Positions 12,101 to 25,800 of a stretch of 64,000 nt of DNA are shown one piece after another. The notes below the pieces were generated by a model. That model saw only the letters and a program-made list of their open reading frames with translations. It searched no databases and was not told the DNA's origin. Source of the stretch: Acridotheres tristis (lineage: Eukaryota > Chordata > Aves > Passeriformes > Sturnidae); NCBI GenBank assembly GCA_037013685.1, contig CM072894.1, forward strand, positions 10,108,841 through 10,172,840. Direction: 5' to 3'. The position numbers were made by a program, and so were the translations under genes. How positions within the stretch are numbered: position 1 is the stretch's first letter; each line of letters opens with the position of its first letter.

Positions 12101-15100
12101 GTGGCTATTTGTCCCATCCCTGACCTATGGTTTACTGAGGATAAAAAGGATTAATCTGGCTTGTTTGGAAGCACTTATGGGGAGAATGGAGGATAGAGAT
12201 GAATTATTTGTATGCTTCCTCAGATAGTGTCTGGTGAACCAGCTACACGTAATGCAATTAAAAACAAGGTAGAAATTACTGTTCAGACAGCAGGAGCTGC
12301 TGTGATTATTTGTGATGCTGATGGATGGAGGGGGGAGCTCTGCAGTTGCAGCATCAGTGTGCCCTGCACAGGGCAGAAGCCGAGTGCTGCTGCTGCCTCC
12401 TGCACCTGGCAGACAGGGCAGAGTATGGGTTACAGCTGTGCTTCATTGCTGGGTCCTCCCAAGGTGGGAAGTGAGTGTGCTGGAGGGGCAGAAACCAAGC
12501 ATTGAAGAACGTACCAGTATTGGCAAGTCCATTGCTTGCTGGTGTTGATGTACTTTGCCTTCAGGATTCACCAGCCCTGACTTAGCTGTGCTTTGCTGGT
12601 TTGCAGCAGCCTTCCTGCACAAGGTGTTTCCAAAGCCAGGGCAGCACAGCTAGAGCTGAGCTGTGCCACCAGCTCCCCCTTGGACATCTGGTTTGCTCCT
12701 TTTCTTTGTGCTCCTTGGTGGACTCTAGTTTTTAAGGAATCTGAGCAGCAAGAAGGAAATGCTTGTGGGCAGTGGCAGTGGGCACCCAGCCCATGCCCAC
12801 AGAGACCCTTCTCTGCCCAGGCAGGTGGCAGCTCCCTGTGGGGCTGTTCCCTCAGTGACTGCCTGGTGAGGCAGTTTTTAGGAGGCTGAGATCAACCATA
12901 GCATGAGGGGGCTCAGCTTCTACAAAAGCCAAGCTGGAATTTCACCTGCTGATGCTGAGACTACGTTTTGCTGGTTTTTTGTCTCTAAGTAGCTGGTTAT
13001 CCAAGCTGTTCTTCTGATTCCTGGTGAGACCCATCCCAGCTTCCCACTGCCTTGCCAAGGCAAGCAGTGTGTTGTCCCAACTCCTGAGGGAGAGGGTGGC
13101 AGCACTGTTTCAGGACTGCCATTAGACTGTGGTGTGGAAACAGAGTTACTCTGAAGGATTTGATGCATTGTCCCAGAAAACCATCTAGAGGTGTACAGGA
13201 ACAGGCAGCTGATGATGTGGCAGGGTATCCCATTGTCACATCAGCTGAAACATTTTGGAAGCCATTGAGTGCAGAATTGAATTGTCATCAGAGACAAAAA
13301 ACAAAAAATGCTGACTCTATGAGACTGGCTCAGGTTTGCAAACTGTGTTTGAGGTTGGTTTGGACTTGCTTTGAGGCACATGCCCCTTAGGGCTAGCAGA
13401 AGATGATCCCGTGTTTCTGAAAAGCCTGCTTTGATATTCAGGGTCTGAGCAGAGGCAGGATGTGTGCAGGTGACTGCCTGCAATCCAGCAGGCTGGGGGA
13501 ATCAGCAAACCCAGGTGTGTCTTATTTGGTTACTGACTCTAACTTGATATTTCTTAACAAGGTGATTGCAATTAACCAGTAGCTGCGATTCAGTTGGAAT
13601 TGCCCCCTCCAGATCTTGAGGAGATATGTGAAAACTGACACCGTGGTCTGTCCTGTCCTGTTCTTTGTGCATGGAGGCTGTTCCCTGGGGATTTTTTTTG
13701 TTGGTGCTTAAAGGTCATAATTACCATCAAATGAACACAAATATCCACAGGAAAAATGCTTCTGCCAGACATCAAATTAAGGCTAGATGAAAGTCTCCAG
13801 TGTAGAGTCAGATGACAGCATTAATGAAGACAGAATGGTATAAGTTTTGATTTCTCTCATTATTTATGTGACTTTGGATGTGAAAATTGACTGAATAGTA
13901 TTTATTAATGATGTGTATGGGAAAGAGGCTTAGGCCTGGTGAGGAATTTTTATGGGGTAGCTTTACACCTTGGGTTCATGTGTCCCTAGTTCCTAAGAGA
14001 GCAGATAGCTCTAAACCTGCCTTTTTTCCTGGTAGGTGCCCAGAGCACAGACAATACTCTGAGCTGTATCCTGAAGAGGATCAAGTGCATCCTTGTGTGG
14101 TACCCTCCAGCCACTGGGAGCTCCTCAAGAGGGGGCCAAGGGGCTCCTGCTCAGAGAAATGCACAAACAGCAGCATCTCAGCCTGATGGGGAGAGCAAGG
14201 GGTCTCATGAGCACTGCCTGGAGCAGCAGTTCTGGGCATGGGGCTGCTGGCCTTGTGCAAGGCAGGTTTTCCTGTGCCTGTTTCATGCCATATCTTACAA
14301 ATAATTATAGTGGAAACCAAACTTTTTTTCTGCATAAAAGACAGCTGGCTATGACAAGTTGCCACAAGGTGTACACTTGTACAAGGTCACGTGATGTGTC
14401 TCTGCGGTCATTTGTCAGGTTCTTCGAACAAGAAAATCCAGGGAAGCTGGTGGGGATTCAGTTTACCCTGCAGACACAGGGGCAGATGTTTGCACATGGC
14501 TGCTGTTTGCTAAGAACAGTTTTGTCATAATAAATGACTGGATCATGAAATGAATTTGCACATCTGCACAACCAAAGGACAGGGGAGAATGGGTGGCTTT
14601 CAGTCTCACAGCCCTTGTGCTCCTTGCCTCAGGCACTGGGTGGACTGAGGTGGACTGTGGCTCTGCCATGGGGTGACGAGCTGAGAGAACCCCCTGTAGC
14701 AAATGCCATATACTCCTGTCCCGGGCAGGAGTCACAGAGAAAATCACAGGGAGGAAATGGAGACCTGTCAGGAAGCTAAAGTACCACATCTTGTTTTGTG
14801 TGGTACTAACATTGCAACCTGGCCTGATGGGAACATGACAATCATCTGCAAGATACTGCAGTAGGCACAAGGACAGTTTCCTGAAATTTGGGAGGTCAGC
14901 ACTGGGGATCTTGGTGTGTCTCTGCTTCCCCACATAACACGTTTCAGCTCCCACATTGAGGCAAATTAACCTTTTCCCTTGGACTGGCTATGCTTCTATA
15001 GCATATCACGAATCCTCTATTTCCTACTTCACTGAAAACAGTTGCACCTTCTCCTGGGAAAGGGAAATTGATTGTAAGGAGTTCAAAGAACAAAAACTGA

Positions 15101-17860
15101 GCAGGTGGCTTTCTAGATTATACACTTTTCTTGGCAAGAGCTGCTTCTCTGAGCAATGTGCCTGCCTGCAAAAGAGAAACACCAAGAGCACTCTAATTCC
15201 CTGGGACAGGAGCAGCAGCAGCTGGAGAGTGAAGGCTCCGCAGAGTGAAGCTGAAAGGATGAATCTGTTTAACTGCACATCCCATTAAAGCCAGCGGCTG
15301 GACAGAAAATTGCTTCTAACGGCATCCAGAATGGCTGAGACGTCAGACAGGGATTTGGGGCGGTTGCCTGTGTGATTATGTCTGCCAGAGAGACTCAGTG
15401 TGGAGCACAGCCCTGCCTCTGCCTCCTGCCAGGGCGCAGGGTCAGCCCTGGAGCACGGACGGAGCAGAGCAGTGGGGCCTGGCATGTGCCCTGCTCAGCA
15501 CTGGGGGCGATGCCAGCGTGGGGAGAGCAGCCTCTGAGCTTGCACTCTGAATGTCTTCATCTTAGAAAAGGCACCTCAGTCCTGTGAGGTCCCTGCTGGG
15601 TGCTTGGTTTGTGCCAGATGGCAGTGGAATAGGCCATAAAAGCACTGCTTTTGTAGTGCCCATTCAATGAAGGGAGAGTTTTGTCCTCTTTTCCTGGAAG
15701 AGCTCCCGTGGGACTTCTGGACTCCTGTGGCTGGGACTGTCATTATTTTAATAGTATTGTACCCTGCAATGTTTCTGCTCCCTGCATCCATCAGGTGGGG
15801 AAGCATGCATTCCCTGGACACACAGGGACATGGAGGCAGTGCAGAGTTTGGCTGATGGGGACCTGAGGCCTGTGGCAGAGCAAGGAACCAAACTTCCCCC
15901 CAGGAATGTAGTGCAGGTCTTTGCCTTTCCAATGCAGCCCTGTCCTCTCTGAACTACCAAGTCCAAGATAAACTTTTAACCACGGGGTTAAGCTTTTCTT
16001 TAAGACAGATGACAAGAGAGATAATGAGGGATAAAGGTAATTAATGACATCAGTCTATCTTTCAAATACAGGTTGTTTTGTAAGTGATTGGACAGAAACT
16101 TCTGAAAGCAGAATTGAAGAGGCATAAGATTAGCCAAGATTAGTAAGGATTTCTGCCTGGTAGCCTAAACCTAATGTCTTTCAGTTAGTAATCCTTCTTT
16201 CAGGTCAATGAATCTTCTTTTAAGAAGGAAAAAATATAGGTTATACAAGAGAGTTCAAAAGTTTCACTTATCATGTGAAAGGGATTTAGAGCTGTTTCCA
16301 GCTCCTCAACTGCTTTCACCATTTAAGGGGACCTGTACTGCTGTCTCAGAGGAAGCCACAGAGACATCTCCTCTCGTGCTATGCTGAGGCTCATATGGAG
16401 AGTTGCCCAAAAATGCTTCAATTCCAGGATTTTCCTGGTCCCTTCATATAGCGGTATCTGAGCTCATCCTTTAGGACAAGATCACATACTTTTTTTTCCT
16501 CAGAGATTGTCCTATGTGGAAACTCCAGTGTGCATAGCCTGAGCACAGGTCAGCAAAGTCTGTGTGGACCAATGACTAGACTTTGCTTCAGTGAAACTGC
16601 CCATGTATCACACTGGTGGTGGGAGTTTTGTGCTGGAGGGGGAGCACAGAAGACCGAAGGTTTCCTGCAACTGAAGCACATTCCCACCATGGGTAGGACA
16701 TACCTGCAAAGGGCTGTGCACTGGCAGTGGTGTGCTGTGAGCTGGGCTGCATGTGTGAGGTGCCTCGTGTAAACCTGTGGGAGGATGGCAAATAGCCTTC
16801 ATGATTGTATTCCACTTTCCAGTGGAGGAGGTGAGCCAGAGTCGGGTGCCAGGTGGACCCTCACTTCATGGAAAAGAGACTTCTTTAATTCATCAGCTGA
16901 ACTGATGATCTTCAGCTGACTTTGTGTGGAGGGGACAAGTGTCCTTTCCACAGAGCATACATGTCATTTCATCCCATAGGCATTTACTGGGGTAATTTCT
17001 CTATCCATCCTACAGGCTTGGTCACATTCTGTTTCCAAGAGCTGAGCTAATGCTTTGGGTACTCCCACCCTGCAGCAGCCATGAGGCAAGGCCTTCATTT
17101 AAACCTCAAGGGAGATATTGGTGTTAATGTGTTGGAAGTCACGTTTGTGAAGGGTTACAATGTGAGCACAAGCAGTGACTGTAACTCAGCTGCTGTGTTG
17201 TAACTTGGTTGCCTGTTTGTATACCAAGAAGAAACCTAAATTCCATTTCCCAGTGGTGGAGTGGTGTTCAACAGCCTAGATTTGAAAGTTAATGAAGATC
17301 AACATAATTAAGGCTAAAGTAGTTATGAATGTGAGTATCTCCAACAGCATTTGATGCAATTAGAAAATTTCATTTTAATTCAGGACTTTAGTTAATGGAG
17401 ACTAAATTTCTTGTTTGACAAGTGCTGAGCTGGTGAACTGCCCATGGTTTCAGGGCAGCTCCCAGCAGGCTAATGCATGGCTGCTGCTCACCAATGGAAA
17501 ACTGGCAGCAAGGTGAGAGAACAAGCAGTTAACTAAAAATACAGAAATCCCAGTCTAAGAGACTGTGTTTTGTCAGTATAATCCCTCGTGCTTTGGTTGA
17601 GCTGTATGGCAGTGGTTCCTTTCCCTGCTCACCCCAAGGCACAGACAATGTCAGTGTCCCACTGGAAAGTCAGCTGGTGCACTGCTGAACTGGGTGGCAG
17701 TGTGAGCACAGCAGGGTATTGCACACTTAGTCCCCAGCAGTAAATGTGGTGATGTGCTTTCATCACTCAAGTCTTGCCAAAAGGAAGAGAGGAGCACAGA
17801 GGTGCTGGCTGGTGGTCAGGGCTCTCTCAGTTCACCACCCACCATCCTCCCTGTTCCCAG
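9112..17860. other. Non-coding stretch with scattered GC-rich patches
   Basis: There is no supported gene. GC-richer patches at about 11900-12000, 12300-12900, 14030-14280 and 15220-15520 create overlapping open frames on both strands, including a 163-codon - strand frame at 14463-14954, none with good splice borders. A 45-nt splice-bounded segment at 12224-12268 is open but too short to call. If the exon at 17861 is real, this is likely intronic. Confidence 0.45.
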
Positions 17861-18045
17861 CCTCTGGAGGAGCTGAGGACACCCTGCCAAGCCTGTCCAT
17901 CATTGAAGGGTTGCATCTCTCCCTCGCAGAAAAGCAGCTACTGAGGTGGCTGCAGCAGCAAGAGCACAGCTTGGGGACCGAACCAGCCCATCATCATATC
18001 GAGGGATGTGACTTCCTTAGTGCCTCCATCTCCCCTGGCACCAAG
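17861..18045 (+). CDS. Probable internal coding exon, gene not recognised
   Basis: This segment has the best splice borders in the window. A long pyrimidine tract and CCCAG acceptor (AG at 17859-17860) are followed by 185 nt and an AAG/GTGAGA donor. Only one frame is open, starting with two bases of a split codon (phase 1) and ending in phase 0 after 61 codons. The peptide looks natural: an acidic, serine-rich start (SGGAEDTLPSLSIIEG), an amphipathic helix (LSLAEKQLLRWLQQQEHSLG), then a histidine-rich stretch. I do not recognise the family. An upstream candidate (9015-9111) ends in the matching phase and a downstream one (19440) starts in the matching phase. Confidence 0.5.
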
Positions 18046-19439
18046 GTGAGAGCAGTATCTCCTCTGTCAGGTGAACTTGGCTGCTTCCCATGGCCTCTGG
18101 AGAAGAGCTTTTCTTGCCTTCGTCTCAGAGAGAGGTTGGGGATGGCATAGATGCACCTTAGCTTGGGAAGCCTTACTCTAGATTTCATGGGGAAGCACAT
18201 TGTTCAGCCTGCAGTTTCTGGGTTTTGTACATTGTTCATCCTGACCCACTGCTGAGCTGGCAGTCTGTCCTCTGTTTGCATGAGCAGCTGAGAGATTTTC
18301 TGTGCTAACTGAATGCTCTCCTAGCTCTGAAGGGGCTGTTCATCTCTCTGCTTGGTAAGGCTTTTGCACTTGCGTTTTTTTCCGAAGCAGAGTTTGGTGG
18401 TGCAAACCACTCTGTCTCTGCTACTGAAATTCAGGCAAGCTGGAGAGCCCCTACCACACACACAGGTAAGAGGGTAAAATGAGCCCTTTCTGTGACCTGG
18501 GTCAAGAGAAATCACGGGAATCGGTTTCCACTCTCTCAGAACATGAGGGCATGTGAATGACTGCTGACTAATAGAGGGGAGATGAGAAGGGACAGGAGTC
18601 TCCTGGAGGCCTGGAGAAAACACAGTATGTTTTCTGTGTAGAGAGTTAACTTGTACTGTGACTTTCTGGGAAGTAAGGAGTGAATTTTTCCCCTTGATGT
18701 CCAGATTGTATGGTTGAAGCCTTCCTGGATGGGGCAAAACTAAACAAATGTGATTAGTTTGAACCCAACCTACCTTTTCATTGTACTCTGATGCAAACAT
18801 GAAGCAAGTTGTACAGTGCTGGCATGATCTTCAGCTTGCTAATTTTTTCAATATTTATTTTACATTATTTCAGATGCATTTAAGGGAATATAATTTATTC
18901 ACTACCCATCTGGCATCTTTGTCTGAGCTTAGTATTCATCTGCGGTTTGAGTAAAATGAATATTTCACATTTTAAATTATGTATGTACATTATGTATGAT
19001 GCCAGCAGTGCTGGCATCTCAGGCTCAAAGACCTGTGCAGTTACCTGAGTATCACACATTTTTTGGCATCTCCTAGTAGATGATGGGGAGCTTTTGCTGG
19101 CCTGTCAGAAAGCCATGCCTGACTGCAGCAGACCATGTCCTGTAGGATACAGAGGGGGAGGCTGGCAGAGCTGACCTGTGCTGGGAACTTAAGAGCCTTC
19201 TCCTTGAACAAAAACCATGAGCCCTTTGCTTTCCCCTTCAGAACAGTGGTCTTTGCTGCTCCTCTTCCACCTCCATTTCCCCCTGGTTAGCAATATCCTG
19301 ACTGTGCTTTCTGGGTTTTATCCTCCCCTGTCCCTTTCTTCCTTTCTCCCTTGGTGAGCACGGTTCTGCTCCCTGGCAGTTGCCATAGAGATAACACCCT
19401 TATCGATGCCTCTGTTTTTCTCTTGTGCCCCTCTGGCAG

Positions 19440-19589
19440 AGCCAGTTGCATCATCCCAAATGTGCCAGCCTGCCCTGCTCCCTGCCACATGAGCAGGCTG
19501 TGCTGCAGAATGCTGAGCTGAGTACCCCTGTCCTGGATGGATGCCTGAGCCACTATTTTGTACTTCAGGCTCCCAGAAAATTGCACTGA
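19440..19589 (+). CDS. Candidate last exon, unknown gene
   Basis: A strong acceptor (tctcttgtgcccctctggcag, AG at 19438-19439) opens a frame of 49 codons that ends at a TGA (19587-19589). The peptide begins SQLHHPKCASLPCSLPHEQA and ends LQAPRKLH. It starts in phase 0, matching the end of the exon at 17861-18045, so the two can be joined directly. An AATAAA at 19916-19921 would give a 3' untranslated region of about 350 nt. It is too short for codon statistics, so the case rests on acceptor quality, phase and the poly(A) signal. It could be a chance frame. Confidence 0.35.
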   Translation, partial: SQLHHPKCASLPCSLPHEQAVLQNAELSTPVLDGCLSHYFVLQAPRKLH

Positions 19590-20672
19590 TTGGTGCAGTG
19601 TAATCGAGGACACTGAATCTCCAAATAATACTATGGCAGGACTGGACTTAGAGTTCCTGCTGGCTCTTCCCAGCTCTGTGCCTTGAAATCTCATGCGACT
19701 GTCAGCCACAAGCGACTGGATGCAAACGGGGCCGTTTTCCATGGGGAGAAAAGCTCATCCCCCCAGTGTCTCAGGGTCAGCTCAGAGGTGGTGTCTGGGG
19801 CTCCAGGGGCAGCCAGAGTCCTGGTTGTTTAGTCCATAAGTCCTGTGACATTCATGATTTTAGGAGGCGGCACCCCACCTCGACTGGACGCACACAGTGG
19901 CCACTTTCCAATGGAAATAAAACTCAATCCACCTTCTGCCTTCAAGCTGCCAGGGGCCCTGATCGGCTTGGGTGCCAGGCCAGAGCAGAATGCCAGTGTC
20001 TGTGAACAACTGAGTGCCACCCGCCGGGTGGGGTATGCAGGAGAGAGGCAAAGCAGGAACAAGGGACTTCATCAGGGTCAGTCCTTTCATTTCGCTCCCT
20101 CAGTGCCCTGGCTGTGACTTCAGGTTGCTGCAATCTGTAGCTGACTCATAACAGCACTGAGAGATTCAGTGCTGATGACTGGCTGAGAGATGAGAGGTAA
20201 CTGGTTTTTCTCCCAATCTAATCTCACACCCCAGAGAGAAGAGATCATGTGGAAACAAAGCAAAGTGCTGAGTTAGTGTCCTCTGCTGACCTCGTGAATA
20301 TGATTATCTGAAAGGATAGCTTTTACTTGGCAGCTTTGTGCATGCTGTTCTGGGTTCAAAATGATCAATATGCCTTCAAGAAGCTTCTCCTAAATCCTTC
20401 TGACAAATTATTAATAGAAGTAATTAGAGCAGTCAAAATATACAGAAAACTTAAGACTTTTTCCTGTTCAGAAGCTTGACTGCTGGGAATGCAGTATGCA
20501 AGATATTAATTTTGCCTTACACTTCCTCAAGATGATTTTCTGACAGAAGAGAAGCTTTGTTCTTTTCAAGTGCAGTAGAAATAGCAACATGGCCAACTCC
20601 AAATTGAGTCTAGATTTGATCAGGTGCAGATAGATGTCTAGAAGAGCCTGTGTTTTCCTCCTGTGTTCACAG

Positions 20673-20865
20673 ACAATTAGAGGAAATGTGTCTTTATCTG
20701 GCAAAAATGAACAGAAGAGCAGAGAACCTCAAAAAGCTCAGAAAAAGGAGTGTGCTTGAACAGTTTCTCAGGAACTGCAGGACAAAACCTGTCCTGCTTC
20801 CTACATTGCAATACAGGAGGGAGATTATGAACTGCCTGATATCCCTAATGTGCAGTGCCAGTTAA
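20673..20865 (+). CDS. Weak candidate terminal exon
   Basis: After a pyrimidine-rich acceptor (ctcctgtgttcacag) the + strand stays open for about 63 codons to a TAA at 20863-20865. The peptide is basic and helical in character (EEMCLYLAKMNRRAENLKKL). Codon third positions are not GC-biased, unlike the exon at 6899, and the length is within chance expectation. No neighbouring exon in a matching phase was found. It may be a chance frame or an old pseudogene remnant. Confidence 0.2.
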
Positions 20866-22794
20866 TTGTTGGATGTTACAGAAAATATTCTCTTTGTCAC
20901 CTTCAGTAGGGCACAGGGGATTTGACTAGAGGTAGAATCACAGAGAGATGACTGCCTTCCCTGCGGAGACTCAGATGGAAGGGACACTTTGACAGGGTAA
21001 ATTAGATGCAGGACAAAGACCTTCTGATCACAGCTGGTTTCAATGGGCTTATTTGAATGGGAAAACTCTGAGCTAAGGGCAAACTCTGCTGATGACTCAG
21101 AGTTGTGTATTGCATTAAAAGAATTGTAGGGTTTTTATTTTCAGTACTTCTGAGATTTCCTCTTCCCTACTGACACCACTACTAAAATGTTAAAAGATCT
21201 GAAGGGATGGAAAACAGCCCACTTGTGATGTTTGCTTTCCTGCTGAGCAGCCACTAGCAGGACAATTTTACCAATCAGTCGGAACCCCAAGAAAATTTTG
21301 CTGCAACTTTGTAAAATCTGACTCCATCCTTCAAAAGAGGAAGTATAGCCTGTAGAGAGAACACACTGACTTGGCCCTCTGAAGCATAAAGCCGATTTTG
21401 AGATATCTCTTCTTGTTTTGGGAAAGTGTCTAGTCCTTGTCCACTTCTTTAAAAAGTTTGAATGATACTTTTCTAGTGAGGCTGGGCTGTTCTTGTTGCA
21501 AGTTCTTCCTGGCAGTGAGTGTTGTATGTTTGAGGTCCTGCCACCACAGCATCTTGAAATTATCTGGAGAATTCTTGCTTTAACTGTAGGATACCTATAA
21601 AAATTGAAATGTTGGATGTGGAAAGTACAACTCTAGTTCATAGAAAAATGTCTTCTGCCACCAAGTTACTCTCCAGGACATTGGATTGTGGGTCAAGGCT
21701 ATTCAGCTGTGTGACAACACAGGCTCTTACTGCTTTTGAAGATTGCTGCTAGTCCTGTGGTTGATGGATGAATGTTTTGGGCCTCAAAGCTGTCCCAGCA
21801 GCACTTCTGAGACACAGGATTTTAACTATGAAATAGTAGAAAAAAAAAAATCACAACTTTCTACCTCTGCTGACTAGAGAAAATAGACCCAACAGATAAC
21901 AGTTTTGAGATGAGCCAGATGTGGATATGTTTTCCCCAGAACCGGAGGCTCAAACCTTGTGTTTATGGTCCCAGCAGTTGTACATGTGCATGTCCCCTCT
22001 GGTGTGGCTGACCTGTTCTCCCATGGAAGCAGCCATTGACTCCAGAGCCTGTCTGGTTCCCCAGGTGGCTGCAGCAGCACCATGGTGGGACTGACAGGTT
22101 TAATGTCACAGCACTGCTGAGCGATGTTGCTGGAGCTGAAAGACTGAAATGGCTGAAGCCAGTGGCTGTGCTGGCTGGGTGAAAGATGTTCCAGATGTCC
22201 CAATCACTGTGTAATTTCCAGAAATACATCTGCATTTCTTCTCCCACAGTATTCTGAAAAAAACCTGCAAGGCATCAGCAAGAGACACAGGTGGCCAGTG
22301 ACTCCAGCACACTCCAGTCCTAAGGGGAAATCTAGTCTAAGCACATAAAAGTCTGTGTGCATCTGTGTCAGAAGCAGACACTGAATTTTTCACTTCTTTC
22401 TCATGCCAGAGGGGCTGCCTGCTCAGTTGGCTTGCCATGAGCATTAGGAAATCTCTAGGGCAGCCTAAGCACCGGTTTGTTGAGGGCTTGTTTTGGGAAA
22501 CTCATCATGACCTCACCTTTGTAGGCTGTCATGCCTGTGGTGTCACTGCCCTCACCATGTGGGCCCAGCACAGCCCTGTGGTATACTGTTATCCTGGCTG
22601 GATTAGCACACACAGCATCTGCTTCTTCCAGAGACGGATCAGAAGGCAAATGAGATGAATATGTCCCATGTTAACACATCATCAGTGATCAAACATACAA
22701 AGGAAGAAGGTGGTGACTTCAGTGGAAGTCATCTGAGTGAACCAAAGGTGCTTATAACTGTCCACTTCTTCTTCTTGCCAAGATACTGTTTGGG

Positions 22795-22810
22795 AAAAAA
22801 AAAAAAAAAA
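22795..22810 (+). repeat. Poly(A) run, 16 nt
   Basis: This is an uninterrupted A16 run. No retroposed gene or SINE body is recognisable upstream, so it is treated as a simple repeat. Confidence 0.9.
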
Positions 22811-25800
22811 GTTGCATTTTGAGCATGAACTCGACCTTACTTTAGGGTTGGAGTATCTTGGAAGTTTTTGTGTTTGATTGTTTGTCCCTTCTTGCACTGA
22901 TTTCCTGGCTATTCCTGCTTGAAAGCTTTACTGGACAATGACTGAATCCTTTTGGCTTTCCTGCCAGAAAGCAGATCATCACAAGAAAAATATTTCATGT
23001 ATCACATTTTGCAGACAAACCCAAAAAGAACTTGGATGCTTCCCTTCCCCTGAACTTGCTCCCAGATCTCACAGGGCATTTTATTCAAGCAATGTGGCAA
23101 AAGCCTGCCTTGCAGTGACTTCAGAGGAGCCTCAATGATCCATCTTTATTAAAGATTGAGCCATTCTCCAAGGAGAAACCTGAGCTGTCCTGCCTTTGAG
23201 CACAAAAGTTGTGATGCTTCTGGTCTCCTAAAAGCGTTTGTGTGACCACGTGTGCGAGGCTCTCACTGATGTTAAATGGACCCTTTATACACAATGTTTT
23301 ATTCCCCAAAAGACAATGTATTCAAATGCTGATTGTAACAGCAACCTATCTCCTGCAACAAAAATACTGAACAAGATGCTGGATCAAAGTCATCTCTTGG
23401 ACCTGATTACAGTTTTTCTTGAGACCACCGAGTCAGAAATGAGTTCTTCCTGAGCTTACTGTGCTCAGCAGCTGGATGTCCACCAGGTAAGTGAAGGTTC
23501 TGGGCCTGTTTCAGGAACTCTGCTTAGCCCTTGTTTCCCAGGAGAGGTCCAAGGCAAGGTGTGGGTGACCTTGAGGTGTGACCTAACCCCAGAAACTGAG
23601 ATCTTTGGATTATCAGTTTCTGATGGAACATTGCACTGAGGTACCTGGAAACGAACCTGTTTTAATTAGATTGAGCCATAAAATCTCGATGTCTGACCCT
23701 AGGCTTTGCAATGCTGTTTGTTGGTCATCACAATGCCTGCTATTTCAGGCAGACTTCCTCACTAGGGCAAGGAGAAATCCTGTCCTGAGGTCTGGACCTC
23801 TCTGGAGGCCTGGGAGTATTTGCCCTCAGCCATCTGGGTGGCTGGGCAGAGGTGTGGTCTGGGAGGCCAGAGTTTCAAAGGGCATGTTGCACCTGCCTCC
23901 CCAGTCACTGCTGGGTAGTCTCAGTTTTGAGGCCGCTGGGATTTGAGTATGAAGCTGATTCTTCAGAGGCAGCATTTGTTTTCAGCTCTATCTCGAAGTT
24001 TTGTGCAAATTTTCTAGCAAAAGTAAAGTTTCATGAGGAAAGTCTAACCACAAAGCAGCAGAGGTGGTAAAAGGGAGTGGGTAGGAAAGACACTTGCTCA
24101 CCTCCAGTCTATTTTAATTACATGTTGTGAAGTAAAGGGGCCCTAACAACGCCAGTCAAGTATCCTCAGAAGAACAGAACTATCTGCATGTTTTATCTTC
24201 AATAACACTGGGGGTTTTTCACTTTTCTATAGGGAATTAAGCAACTCTTTCATGAGGCGGATCTGGGGCAGCGTGTGCCTGTGTCCTAAATTCCTGGTAA
24301 GGGGAGAGGAGTTATGTAACTGGCACAAGGAGATTAAAACTCCTACTATGCTCACTCAATAAAATTGGTATCAGGGGAAAATACATGACAAAGTAGGCTT
24401 AAACAAACAGCACAGAGACAACAGACCTGACTGACGTATGTAAGGGTTACAAGGAAGACACAGTAATTTTAGTAGTGATTTAAGAGTTTAAAGGAGCAAT
24501 GGCAGATTAGGGGTAAATCCAGTGCTCATCTGTATGTTACAAACAGCTGATTATTTTCATTAGAAAGTTTTTCTTTAACTTTTGGGTTTTTTCCTATCCA
24601 GTCTTAGCTGTCTGGTGTGAAATCTGGCAGCGTATGTTGGATCAGAGCACGTTCCCACTGAAACCCAGTCTAAAGGCTTCCACAGGCTTGTCAGTTTTCC
24701 AGGGTCTATCAAACTTCACAAATATTTATCAAACAGATAAGCTTCTACAGCAACTCGTTCTAGACCATTGAAGTTATTTCTTGGAAAAGATAAAATTTGT
24801 TAAGAAAAGAAACCGTATTAAAATGTCCTAACAGATAGCATTCCAATGACAACTAGCCTCCTAAATGCCCAGCATAAAAAGGAAGAATAGCACAGCATTT
24901 GATTTCCTGAGTGCTAAGAAACGAGCTAAGAACAACAAATATTGTCCCTGTTTGATTTGAAATGGAGCCATGCCCATGCTGGCGCTCCTGTGCAGTCCTT
25001 GCAGTTCTGAAGTGTTTTCCCACCATGTTTGGAGCCTTCACACAGGCATTTGGTGTGTGTTTATGCCTCTGTAGATATTTGGAGCTACCCAAAGAGGTTC
25101 ATACTGCTCACCTTTCCCCATTCCTGATGTAAATATAGAGAGGCTGTAGCTCCTTTCTAAAACCTGCTTGGGTTTAGCAGGTTTTTAAAGAGTTATTCTG
25201 TTGTGTCTGAAAAACAAGAGGAAGACTATAACTTATATTATTTATGTGCATGCTACGTTTTGGCTTTCTCAGAGCTTGGTGTAACAGAGGTACATTTTCA
25301 TTGCTCAGATCCCCCTCTCTTCCTCAAGTCTAATAAAAGCCAGCTATAAATCAGCTATCTAGTGCTTTCACAATGCTAGGGCACACACAAGAGGGGGTCT
25401 GATGGGCAAATGTACTTGGTAAAAGGCCAGACTAACTTGAAGGAATTCCAAGTTAAACAGAGACCCTTTAACAAGTATCCATTGAGCTCTGATGAGGTTA
25501 GAGCAGGATGTGTGAAGGGCAAAATAATCTCTCAGCACTCAACAGGAGCAGAAGGTCAGTGAACCCTGGAGGATCATTGGCATTTCTTGCTCTTTGCCTC
25601 CCATTTCTGGTCTGAAAACTGTCAAGGCCCCAGCCTCTTCAGAACCTCATCACTGCAAAAAGGCACTCTTTCCTGGCAGTCTTAGCTGTCTTTGGAACAG
25701 AAGGATCCACTGGAAATGCCTCTGGTGTCCCTCAGTGGTGATATGCTATTACACACTGATTGCAGAGTCTTAATGTTCCCTGTGAAAAGGAGAATATGCC

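Noticed and set aside
12224..12268. 45-nt splice-bounded open segment
   Set aside because: Too short for any coding evidence. Such segments arise often by chance.
14463..14954. 163-codon - strand frame
   Set aside because: No good splice borders, no recognisable domain, and a length that chance is expected to produce several times in 64 kb read in six frames.
19287..19742. 151-codon - strand frame
   Set aside because: It overlaps the better supported + strand candidate at 19440-19589 and lies in locally GC-rich DNA without splice support.
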